Notes under the pieces: generated by a model
Seen by the model: the letters and a program-made list of their open reading frames with translations, nothing else
Told to the model about the DNA's origin: nothing
Database searches by the model: none
Origin: JBGPOS01 sp041488155
GTDB lineage: Bacteria; Chloroflexota; Dehalococcoidia; Tepidiformales; Tepidiformaceae
Length of the DNA: 5,779 nt
Direction of reading: 5' to 3'
Assembly: GCA_041488155.1 (NCBI GenBank)
Contig: JBGPOS010000126.1
Coordinates: 1 to 5,779 of the forward strand
Translations under genes and position numbers: made by a program
In this document: piece after piece, positions 1 to 5,777 of the stretch
Layout: each line of letters begins with the position of its first letter
How positions within the stretch are numbered: position 1 is the stretch's first letter

Positions 1-150
1 ACGGGGATGGGGGTGGGCGGCATCCTCGTTCAGTTCGTCGCGCTCGCCATGACGCGCTGGGGCTGGCGGTGGACGGCCTTCGCCTCCGGCGTCATCGTCC
101 TCCTCGTCGGACTGCCCCTCGCCCAGATCGTGCGCCGGCCCGACGCGCAC
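1..150 (+). pseudogene. MFS transporter, internal fragment
   Basis: The reading frame is open from base 1, so the gene begins upstream of the window. It encodes GMGVGGILVQF, then a polar turn with WGWRWTAFASG, then the hydrophobic stretch VIVLLVGLPLAQIV followed by RRP. This is the pattern of the end of the first half of a major facilitator superfamily permease (about TM5-TM6), ending in basic residues at the start of the cytoplasmic central loop. An MFS protein is usually about 400 residues, so the second six-helix half should follow. Instead the frame runs through unrelated sequence (past a hairpin and into the left end of the insertion sequence) to a TAG at 409-411. No second half is seen to the right of the insertion sequence. 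The family call is from recognised sequence pattern. The substrate cannot be told. The break at about 140-150 is my estimate of where family-like sequence stops. Confidence 0.7.
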
Positions 151-159
151 TGTGATCCG

Positions 160-178
160 GGCCGGCTTCTTGCCGGCC
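160..178. repeat. Perfect 7-bp inverted repeat (hairpin)
   Basis: GGCCGGC at 160-166 and GCCGGCC at 172-178 flank the loop TTCTT, giving a perfect, all-G/C 7-bp stem. On the + strand it is followed by AGCAATTT, which is too weak a T-tract for a confident intrinsic terminator. It lies just after the point where MFS-like sequence stops and about 45 bases before the insertion sequence. It may be a terminator carried in from a lost neighbour, or a chance GC palindrome. Confidence 0.5.
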
Positions 179-222
179 AGCAATTTACCTGGATCGTGGC
201 GGGGCCGCCCTGTCAAGCCATT

Positions 223-270
223 TGTGAATGTTACTTTCGCGTGCATCATCGCGCCGTCCTCGATGTTATC
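223..270 (+). repeat. Left inverted end of the insertion sequence
   Basis: The left end carries the motif ATGTTAC at 228-234 and a second copy, ATGTTATC, at 263-270, 35 bases apart. Between them is CATCATCGCGCC. The same arrangement, reversed, is at 1554-1600. The transposase stop codon (TGA, 248-246) lies inside this end. Doubled motifs of this kind are usually transposase binding sites; that role is inferred. Confidence 0.7.
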
Positions 271-1541
271 GGGCGAGACGGGCGCCCGAGCGACCTTTGG
301 GGGTTGATGCTGAGGCGCTGGCGTACCCGGCGCGGCACGGGCGCGGGAGTCGTCGTGGCCGCGCCGGGCGGTGCGGGTGCGGGGGAATGGCGCGGGTTCG
401 CCAGGGCATAGATGCGCTCCAGCTGCTGTTCGATCGCGCGTCCCAGGACGAACGGATCCAGGCTGGCGCGTTGACGACGCAGCTGCGCGGCCACTGCGGC
501 GGAGATCTCCGGACAGGCGAGCACGCGGGTCGAGCGGAGTCTGCGGGGCGCCATAGCGCCGGCGGACGCGCGCCCCGACCCGCTCTTTGCGGAGGAGCTT
601 GACGGAGGGCAGGAAGAAATTCTGGAAGAGCCGGAGTTCGCCGCGGTACAAGGCCTGGATCGCGGCCTGCGCCGCCGGGCTGTCGTAGCGCACGTAGCCC
701 AGCAGCTTGCGCACGTGCGTCCAGTTCTTCTGTTCGATGTGGGCGTTATCGTCCTTCTTGTAGGGCCGCCCGCGGGTGAACTGGATCTCCTGGGCCTGGC
801 AGTAGTCCCACAGATGCTGGTTGATGAACTCCGAGCCGTTGTCCGAGTCGATGCCCCGCAGCCGGAAGGGCAACGCCTGGCGCAGCTCCTCGAGCGCCGT
901 CTGCACCGCGACCTGGCTCTTGCCGAGCACGGCGGCCGTCTCCACCCAGGTGGTATGGATGTCGCTCACATTGAGCGAGTGCACGAACTCGCCGTCCCCG
1001 AGGCTGCCACAGTGCGCGACGAGGTCGATCTCCGTGAAGCCCGGGATGGCGACGTCCCAGCGATCCGTCCTGAGCGGGATGTGGTGCTTGAGCAGGGTGC
1101 CGGGCTTGGTCCGTCCATACAGCCGGTGCCGGAGCTGGCGGCGCTGGGGGGCCAGCCGGCGATCGATCTGGCGCGGGCTGATGCGCAGCAACTGCTGCTC
1201 CACGGCGGGCCGCAGGCGCAGCCGGCGCCGGGCCCAGGGCAGCCACAGGGGCAGCAGAGCCTTGAGGCGGACGGACCAGGGGTAGCTGCCGCGGCCCAGA
1301 TCTTCTGCAGCGCATCGATGGTCGCCTGCTCATACCGCACCTCGCGGGTCCGTGGCGGCCGCGCCGCGCCCGGCGCGGGGCCGTTGAGCAGCCGGATCGC
1401 GTGCTTGCGGTGCTGCTGGGTCACTTGACAGAACTCGTCCAAGATCCGTTGCTTCTCCGGGCGCCGCGCGCCCCGGTACCGGTGGTAGATCGCCTGCACG
1501 TACTCCTGCTTGGTTCGCGTACTCACGAGGGTTCTCTCCAT
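246..1541 (-). pseudogene. DDE (rve-type) transposase, two frameshifts
   Basis: The N-terminus begins at ATG 1541 and carries STRTKQEYVQAIYHRYRGAR and a helix-turn-helix-like region (ILDEFCQVTQQHRKHAIRLL). At about 1288 the frame breaks: AGSYPWSVRLKALLPLW is recovered only in the next frame, as if one G were missing. The middle frame holds the catalytic core: EIDLVAH (Asp codon 1026-1024), DSDNGSEFIN (Asp 843-841) and NAHIEQKNW (Glu 735-733). The second Asp and the Glu are 35 residues apart, the D,D(35)E spacing of integrase-like transposases. At about 526-529 an extra base in a GGG run returns the reading to the first frame, which continues RVLACPEI...DPFVLGRAIEQQLERIYALAN to a TGA at 248-246. 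Repaired length is about 431 codons, which looks full length. The triad is intact but no complete protein can be made without frameshifting. Both lesions could be sequence errors. Confidence 0.85.
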
Positions 1542-1553
1542 AGGCCGCGGAAA

Positions 1554-1600
1554 GTAACATCGTGAATGGCGCGACGATACTCGCTCGGTAACATTTTACA
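1554..1600 (-). repeat. Right inverted end of the insertion sequence
   Basis: Read on the minus strand from 1600, the end is TGTAAAATGTTAC, then TATCGTCGCGCC, then a second ATGTTAC at 1560-1554, 34 bases after the first. It matches the left end over about 48 bases with scattered mismatches. It lies directly upstream of the transposase start at 1541, so the transposase promoter may overlap it. Confidence 0.7.
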
Positions 1601-1819
1601 CGGCGCGATTCGGCCGCCAGCCTGGGAGCCCCGACCGTGATATCCTGTCGGGCTAGGTTGTCTGGCGTGCAGAACGGTGCGTTTGGAATCCTTGAGACAA
1701 CAGTTCGACCGACTTGCACCGGTTGACCGCAAGGGAACAAGCGGCTTTCAGTCCACTCGGGGCGTGATAGTTTGCTGGGTTCTTGGAGAAGACGGTTGAC
1801 GAAACTTTGGAGGGCGCCT
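1601..1819. other. Spacer between insertion sequence and secreted-protein gene
   Basis: No convincing gene is seen here in any frame. It must hold the promoter of the gene at 1820 unless that gene is read from further upstream. A TTGACC at 1723-1728 resembles a -35 box, but nothing like TATAAT lies about 17 bases after it. One inverted repeat is present: CCCGAC at 1630-1635 and GTCGGG at 1647-1652 with an 11-base loop. Its role is unknown. Confidence 0.5.
1809..1814 (+). promoter_or_regulatory. Ribosome binding site that decides the start at 1820
   Basis: GGAGGG ends five bases before the ATG at 1820. The frame is also open upstream from a TTG at 1772, but that start would place 16 arginine-rich residues before the signal peptide and has no comparable Shine-Dalgarno match. 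The ATG at 1820 is therefore preferred. Confidence 0.75.
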
Positions 1820-3781
1820 ATGCAGACCAGGAGTGAGCTTTTCGCAATCGTCACGTTGTGTTTCACCGCATGGGGCATCGCCCCCACCCACGCACAGTCG
1901 CAGAACTTCGGCGAGATCATCGTTCAGCACGGGCTCTTCCGGGACGCTGACAGGGACGCCCCTTTGACCTCTCCAGCAACCGCGGTGGAGACGGAGCAGG
2001 AATTGTCGCAAGTCGTCCCAGCGTATCTTGACTCGACCGTTCGCGTCGCTGACGCCACACCGGCCTTTCCAATCGCTCATGGATACTTTCCCTTCAAGCC
2101 GGCGCGAAGAGCCTCGTACCTGTCCGACCAGACTGCGGCGTGGAAAGAGCGACTCCGATCACGAGAAATACTCTCGCCAGAGCCGGGTTTCGTCTTTGCC
2201 GAGCCGAGCTCAACGTCGTCGTCGCCCGGTCCCTCGCGACAGTTCGAGGGACTGGCAGCTTCTGACAACGTGGCGATTCTGGGCCATTCTGGCCCTCCGC
2301 CCGACCCGAATCTGGCGGTCGGTCCGTCGCACATAATGCAGATCCAGAACGGTGTCGTGCGAATTTCGGACAAGTTTGGGATCACGATCTCGTCGTTCCG
2401 GAACAACGAGTTGTTTGGTGGGATATCGCCTTACGATGCCCGGATTATCTACGATGCGCCCAGTGGTCGCTGGTTCGCGTCGGCCGTAGAGTACGACCTC
2501 GTGTCTAGCGTGTCGTCTGCGGTGGTTGCCGTCTCGATGACTAGCGATCCAACGGGCATGTTTTGTCGTTATCGGCTGGGCAACCCCACGACAACCGATT
2601 TCATTCAGGATTTTGCCATCCTCGGCGTCAGCGGCGACAAAGTCGTCGTGACGTATCACGGGGCGACGTTCAGCTTCGCTCTAGTCGGTGACGGGTACTA
2701 CGTGCTGAACAAGGACGATATGACTACATGTAGTTCGACTGTTCGTATGACGCGTGCGGATCCGGACCTGCAGCAGAACGTTATCTATCCCGTTCACTCG
2801 CTAAGTGGTACAAGCGATCTTTACATGGTTACGCACACCGGAACGCTCGGGTTGAATCGTCTGCGCCTTTTTACGGTGAGCGGCGTACCTGGGGTCAGTG
2901 CGGTGAGCGTCACCACGAGGACGCTGATCATAAGGCAGTGGTCAGCACCTCCTGACGCGCCTCAGTCAGGCTCGAGTGTGCTCTTCAAGACGGGTGGTCA
3001 TCACGTCCTAAGTGCCAGCTGGCAGAACCAATCACTATGGCTGGCCGGCCATGAGGCCTGCACGCCGCCCGGAGACACCGCGACACGTGCGTGCCTGCGT
3101 ATCATCGAGGCGCGAACTGACGACGGAAGTATTCGCCAGGACATGACCGTAGGGGCCTCGGGATACTACTACTACTATCCAGCGCTACGGCCTGACGCGG
3201 CCGGGAATGTCCAGCTCGTGTTTAGCAGTTCGTCGGAGACATCGTTTGCGAGCGTTCGCGCAGCGAGTCGTGGCGCGGCAGACCCCGTGAATACTATCCG
3301 GCCATCAATTGAAATCCGCGCCGGGGGCGGAGCGTCTACCCATCCGAGTGGCCGCTATGGAGATTATGCTGGGGCAGCGGTTGACCCGAGCGACCCCTTC
3401 GGAATATGGGTGATCGCTGAATACATCAAGACAACCGCTGAGGCGGACTGGGGAATGTACGTGGCCGAGTTTCAGTTCCCGTCGCAAGCGCCCCCTCCGT
3501 TCATCGCCCGAATGGTTCCGCGATCGGGTCCGGTGGGAGCCGACGTCACGCTCTCAGGCTCCGGATTTACCCCTCTTGGCAATACGGTGCGGTTTGGCCC
3601 CGGCTACCTGGAGGGCCTCGAGTCGCGCGACGGGAGCGCGTTGTCGTTCACCGTTCCCGACGGCTACAACCTGCCGTATGCCGGGGCGTTTCCGCCGGTG
3701 CGACCCGGCCCACACGAGGTCCGGGTGGTCAACGCGAACGGCACGAGCAACAGCGTCGTGTTCACGGTGATCGGACGATGA
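1820..3781 (+). CDS. Exported propeller-like protein with C-terminal IPT/TIG domain
   Basis: From ATG 1820 the product has 653 residues. Residues 1-25 form a signal peptide: MQTR, a hydrophobic core (LFAIVTLCFTAWGIA), then THA|QS as the likely signal peptidase I site. Residues 26-150 are low in structure and rich in Ser and Pro. The core carries blocks I recognise from a family of secreted bacterial proteins of unknown function: PPPDPNLAVGPSH (about 159-171), RISDKFG, IIYDAPSGRWFAS (209-221), SMTSDPTG (239-246), YYYYYPALRPDAAGN (about 449-463) and SGRYGDYAGAAVDPSDP (510-526). The pattern suggests a beta-propeller-like fold; that is inferred. Residues about 561-650 (IARMVPRSGPVGADVTLSGSGF ... 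HEVRVVNANGTSNSVVFTV) form an immunoglobulin-like IPT/TIG domain. The gene is intact. A 60-base sample (2701-2760) is 50% GC against 70% at 4741-4800, so it may have a different origin from its neighbours. No enzyme motif is visible; a binding or surface role is plausible. Confidence 0.85.
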   Translation: MQTRSELFAIVTLCFTAWGIAPTHAQSQNFGEIIVQHGLFRDADRDAPLTSPATAVETEQELSQVVPAYLDSTVRVADATPAFPIAHGYFPFKPARRASYLSDQTAAWKERLRSREILSPEPGFVFAEPSSTSSSPGPSRQFEGLAASDNVAILGHSGPPPDPNLAVGPSHIMQIQNGVVRISDKFGITISSFRNNELFGGISPYDARIIYDAPSGRWFASAVEYDLVSSVSSAVVAVSMTSDPTGMFCRYRLGNPTTTDFIQDFAILGVSGDKVVVTYHGATFSFALVGDGYYVLNKDDMTTCSSTVRMTRADPDLQQNVIYPVHSLSGTSDLYMVTHTGTLGLNRLRLFTVSGVPGVSAVSVTTRTLIIRQWSAPPDAPQSGSSVLFKTGGHHVLSASWQNQSLWLAGHEACTPPGDTATRACLRIIEARTDDGSIRQDMTVGASGYYYYYPALRPDAAGNVQLVFSSSSETSFASVRAASRGAADPVNTIRPSIEIRAGGGASTHPSGRYGDYAGAAVDPSDPFGIWVIAEYIKTTAEADWGMYVAEFQFPSQAPPPFIARMVPRSGPVGADVTLSGSGFTPLGNTVRFGPGYLEGLESRDGSALSFTVPDGYNLPYAGAFPPVRPGPHEVRVVNANGTSNSVVFTVIGR

Positions 3782-3824
3782 CTCACGGGCCGAGGGATGG
3801 ATGTCGTGAGGGAGCGCCCGTCAG
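3782..3824. terminator. Inverted repeat between two convergent gene ends
   Basis: CTCACGGGC at 3782-3790 pairs with GCCCGTCAG at 3816-3824 with one mismatch in nine, across a 25-base loop. The left arm starts directly after the stop of the secreted-protein gene, and the right arm contains the stop codon of the minus-strand HEAT gene (TGA, 3823-3821). The position suits a two-way terminator, but the loop is long and neither strand has a T-tract. Confidence 0.35.
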
Positions 3825-4352
3825 AGGCCGATGGCCGCGATGATCTGGCGCAGCTCCGCCTCGTCCTGCACCTCGGCCGTGGCTCTGACCGTCTCGACCG
3901 CCTGGTCGCTGGCGCCACGGCCGATGAGGATGTGAAGGGCCGCCTGCTGCACCGCGAGGTCGGGATCCTTGAACGCCGCGGCGACCCTGCCGAGATCCAG
4001 GTTCCGGCGTTGCTCGAGCCCCTGGAGCGCGATCAGCCGTGCACCCGGGTGGGGGTCTTCCAGCAGGCCCCTCGAGCCACGCGGAAATCCGTGGAGAACC
4101 TTCCTCGACGAGCCGACCGAGCTCTTCATGGAGCTCGTCGACACGCGCCACGGGGTACGGAAGCATCGCGACGATCTCGTCGTTGACTCGCCGATGCGCT
4201 TCGCCCAGCTCCGAGTCCGAGTTCGGCGCGGGGGGCCCCTCTGCCACCAAGGGTGGGCCCGGCCGCGCGCGTTCGCCGAGGACGTAGACGGCCGAGGGGC
4301 CACGATCACCCTCCTCTTGGTAGACGATCAGCGTGCTCCGGAACCTGAGCAA
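3821..4352 (-). pseudogene. HEAT-repeat-like protein, one frameshift
   Basis: Two overlapping minus-strand frames join into one protein of about 177 codons. The first, readable from a TTG at 4352, gives STLIVYQEEGDRGPSAVYVL, a proline-rich linker, and the helical stretch AHRRVNDEIVAMLPYP...VDELHEELGRLVEEGSPRISAWLEG. At the CCCC run 4068-4071, removing one base continues it in the other frame as LLEDPHPGARLIALQGLEQR, then VAAAFKDPDLAVQQAALHIL and ends ELRQIIAAIGL with TGA at 3823-3821. The DPxxxVRxxAL-like helix pairs resemble HEAT (PBS-lyase type) repeats, which usually mediate protein-protein contacts. No catalytic motif or signal peptide is seen. The start is doubtful: no Shine-Dalgarno match precedes 4352 and the gene may be missing its original 5' end. 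It is convergent with the IPT gene and head-to-head with the DUF4214 gene. The N-terminal half is not recognised. Confidence 0.6.
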
Positions 4353-5034
4353 GGACTTTGTGACCCGCTTCTATTCGAGCGTGCTGGAACGGAGCCCCGA
4401 CTCCGCGGGGCTGGCCGCATGGGTCAACTTCCTCCAGGCCCACTGCAACGCCACGGGCTTCAACGGCATCGCCGTCGGCTTCTTCGACTCCCCGGAGTTC
4501 CGGCTGGCCAAGCCCCAGACGCTCACGAGTCTGGTCACGAAGCTCTACAACACCTTCCTCGGGCGCAGTCCGGAGCCGGGCGGGTTGGCTGCATGGGTGG
4601 CGATATTCCGCCAGGCGCGCTTGCTCATTGCGACCCAGGGCTTCATTCCCTCCCCGGAGTTCCAGAGTATCCTTCCGAACCCGGCGGACGGGACGGCGGT
4701 AGCGAACCTCGTCACGCGGCTCTATACGCAGGTCCTGCTGCGGGCCCCTGAGCCCGCGGGGTTGGCGGCTTGGGTCGACTTCATCAAGAACACCGGCGAC
4801 TTCGCCTCGATGGCCCAGGGTTTTCTGCTGTCCCCGGAGTTCGAAAGCCGGGCGATGACCTTCCGCGACTACGTCACGATCCTCTATCGGACGTTCCTGG
4901 GCCGGGAGCCCGACGGGCCAGGCCTGGACGCCTGGGGACTCGTGCTGCGAACGAAGCTGCTGGATGTGATCAACAGCGGTTTCGTGCCCTCGCCGGAGTT
5001 CCAGTCAAACGTGGGCACGCTCTGCGGGACATGA
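4333..5034 (+). CDS. DUF4214 repeat protein, probably lacking its N-terminus
   Basis: The product of about 233 residues from GTG 4333 consists of four tandem DUF4214-type units, at about residues 9-57, 67-111, 126-171 and 180-224. Each has a (F/L)Y..(V/F)L.R.P...GL.AW helix pair and ends in GF..SPEF (FFDSPEF, FIPSPEF, FLLSPEF, FVPSPEF). The end NVGTLCGT looks like a natural C-terminus. DUF4214 is found as C-terminal or repeated modules in extracellular and surface proteins, normally behind a signal peptide and other domains. Here repeat 1 begins only nine residues from the start, an in-frame TAG lies at 4321-4323, no signal peptide is present and no Shine-Dalgarno match precedes the GTG. I infer a loss of the head of a longer protein, so expression and export are uncertain. 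The frame itself is intact and GC-rich like the surrounding DNA, unlike the IPT gene upstream. Confidence 0.8.
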   Translation: MLRNLSKDFVTRFYSSVLERSPDSAGLAAWVNFLQAHCNATGFNGIAVGFFDSPEFRLAKPQTLTSLVTKLYNTFLGRSPEPGGLAAWVAIFRQARLLIATQGFIPSPEFQSILPNPADGTAVANLVTRLYTQVLLRAPEPAGLAAWVDFIKNTGDFASMAQGFLLSPEFESRAMTFRDYVTILYRTFLGREPDGPGLDAWGLVLRTKLLDVINSGFVPSPEFQSNVGTLCGT

Positions 5035-5221
5035 ACACAAAGAACGCGGAACCAGCCGGCGTCACGGGGACGGAACGAAATCCTCAAAAGCGCGAAGCCC
5101 GAGAATCACCCGACATCCAGTAGGCACCCGCCCTGTCTTAGCCGGTCGTGCAGGAACGACCCCCGGCCCCAGTTAAGGAGTCGCGGCGACGTGTGCCCTA
5201 CACCCCCAGACCGGCCACTTT
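5035..5221. other. Stretch without a convincing gene
   Basis: Short open frames exist on the + strand here, one after AAGGAG at 5174-5179 leading to a GTG near 5191, but their products are rich in Arg, Pro and Ser and resemble no family I know. I see no terminator directly after the DUF4214 stop and no RNA gene. Confidence 0.5.
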
Positions 5222-5564
5222 TCACATCCCGCTTACCCACTCGGAGACGAGAAGAGCGACTTTTATGTATGAGGGACAAAAACAAAAAGCCCTCTCATCG
5301 TGCGCATTGGCGCACCGGGAACGCACTCCTTCATTGGCGGCGCCCGTGCCTCCTCGTCTCCCGTTCCGAATCCCCCCGCGCGGGTCTTGACGGATCGGGC
5401 CCGGGTGCCAATGATGCGTGCAAGCGTTGTACAGGGCGGCTACAGCCTCGCGATGGGCCTCCCGCGCGTACCACATGGCGCAGTTCCTCCGGCGCGCGGG
5501 CGGCGCGGTCCGCGGCCTGCGCGGCGAGCTCGTCCATCTCGGCCATGAGCTTTTCGTAGTCCAT
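5222..5564 (-). pseudogene. Short helical protein of unknown function, frameshifted
   Basis: ATG 5564 opens MDYEKLMAEMDELAAQAADR followed by AARAPEELRH, a charged alpha-helical N-terminus with the look of a true start. At about 5474-5480 the sense changes frame: the same frame continues as low-complexity VVRAGGPSRG, while the next frame reads MWYAREAHREAVAALYNACTHHWH, again helical and natural-looking. Joining them gives ...EELR(H)MWYAREAHREAV, so one extra base or two missing bases would explain the break. After about HHWHPG the second frame turns Arg/Gly-rich down to its TGA at 5224-5222, so the true end is probably near 5400. I do not recognise the family. The second half could also be a separate small ORF starting at 5476. 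A -10-like element lies about 32 bases upstream of the ATG. Confidence 0.4.
5276..5315 (-). terminator. Weak terminator-like hairpin with T-rich tail, minus strand
   Basis: On the minus strand GTGCGC, the loop CAAT and GCGCAC (5315-5300) form a perfect 6-bp stem. Eleven bases later comes CTTTTTGTTTTTG (to about 5277). The gap between stem and T-tract is longer than in a normal intrinsic terminator. It lies inside the continued reading frame of the small minus-strand gene, so either that gene really ends upstream of here or the hairpin is not a terminator. Confidence 0.3.
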
Positions 5565-5595
5565 CGGTGGCGGCGCCCCGTGATCGCACCCCTCT

Positions 5596-5601
5596 ATACT
5601 A
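5596..5601 (-). promoter_or_regulatory. Possible -10 box for the small minus-strand gene
   Basis: TAGTAT (5601-5596) followed by AGAGGGG lies about 32 bases before the ATG at 5564, a suitable distance for a -10 element. The nearest -35-like hexamer, TTGAAG (5630-5625), is 23 bases away, too far, and lies in the oxidoreductase fragment. If the promoter is real, its original -35 may have been replaced when the two sequences were joined. Confidence 0.3.
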
Positions 5602-5604
5602 CCC

Positions 5605-5777
5605 ACCGAGGAGATCTTTCCCGGCTTCAAGGTCTCGACGGTGACGCAGGCCCCGCCCACGAGGTACCGCCGCTCGAGCACGAGCACCCGCAGGCCCGCC
5701 CGCGCCAGGTAGCACGCCGTCACCAGGCCGTTGTGGCCCGCGCCGACGACGATTGCGTCGTATCGCTCGGTCCCCAT
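5605..5777 (-). pseudogene. FAD-dependent oxidoreductase, N-terminal fragment
   Basis: ATG 5777 starts MGTERYDAIVVGAGHNGLVT, then ACYLARAGLRVLVLERR and YLVGGACVT. This is the Rossmann FAD-binding motif GxGxxG (GAGHNG) followed by the ribose-binding Glu (LERR) and GGAC. It matches the start of the phytoene-dehydrogenase-like/PYROXD2-like NAD(P)/FAD oxidoreductases, which are usually over 500 residues. Family-like sequence can be followed to about KPGKISS (residue 57, near 5607) and then stops. The frame stays open into the following small gene, giving a chimeric reading of 148 codons. No substrate-binding or C-terminal FAD motif is present, so no active enzyme is expected. Only two bases lie upstream of the ATG, so its ribosome site is outside the window, but the start fits the family. 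The family call is firm; the exact breakpoint is approximate. Confidence 0.8.

Larger units (their letters stand above)
223..1600 (-). mobile_element. Insertion sequence, ~1.4 kb, DDE transposase type
   Basis: One transposase gene on the minus strand fills the element. The boundaries are set by imperfect inverted ends: TGTGAATGTTAC beginning at 223, and TGTAAAATGTTAC read inward from 1600. The element therefore starts with TGT and ends with ACA. The organisation (single long DDE/rve-type transposase of about 430 codons, long imperfect ends) resembles elements placed in the unclassified or IS1202-like groups, but I cannot assign the family without a search. No target-site duplication is visible beside either proposed end, and the interrupted MFS gene does not resume on the right. 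The element therefore probably no longer sits in its original clean insertion site. It is likely unable to move by itself because the transposase is frameshifted. Confidence 0.75.

Noticed and set aside
746..1333. Minus-strand frame of 195 codons within the transposase
   Set aside because: Its product is Pro/Ala/Arg-rich and lacks the DDE motifs, which are all in the neighbouring frame.
715..1428. Long + strand open frame antisense to the transposase
   Set aside because: It mirrors the codon pattern of the minus-strand transposase core, has no ribosome site and resembles no family. It is a GC-rich shadow.
1723..1770. TTGACC as a promoter -35 for the secreted-protein gene
   Set aside because: No -10-like hexamer occurs at 16-18 bases. 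The TGATAG further on is too distant.
2028..2659. Short frames on both strands inside the secreted-protein gene
   Set aside because: They are Arg-rich shadows of a gene with clear signal peptide, conserved blocks and IPT domain in the main frame.
3969..4751. A + strand frame of 260 codons across the HEAT and DUF4214 genes
   Set aside because: It is out of frame with both recognised proteins and gives low-complexity sequence. It arises from high GC content.
5148..5559. Two + strand frames opposite the small minus-strand gene, one after AAGGAG
   Set aside because: The products are basic and Pro/Ser-rich with no family resemblance, and the spacing from AAGGAG to the GTG is long.
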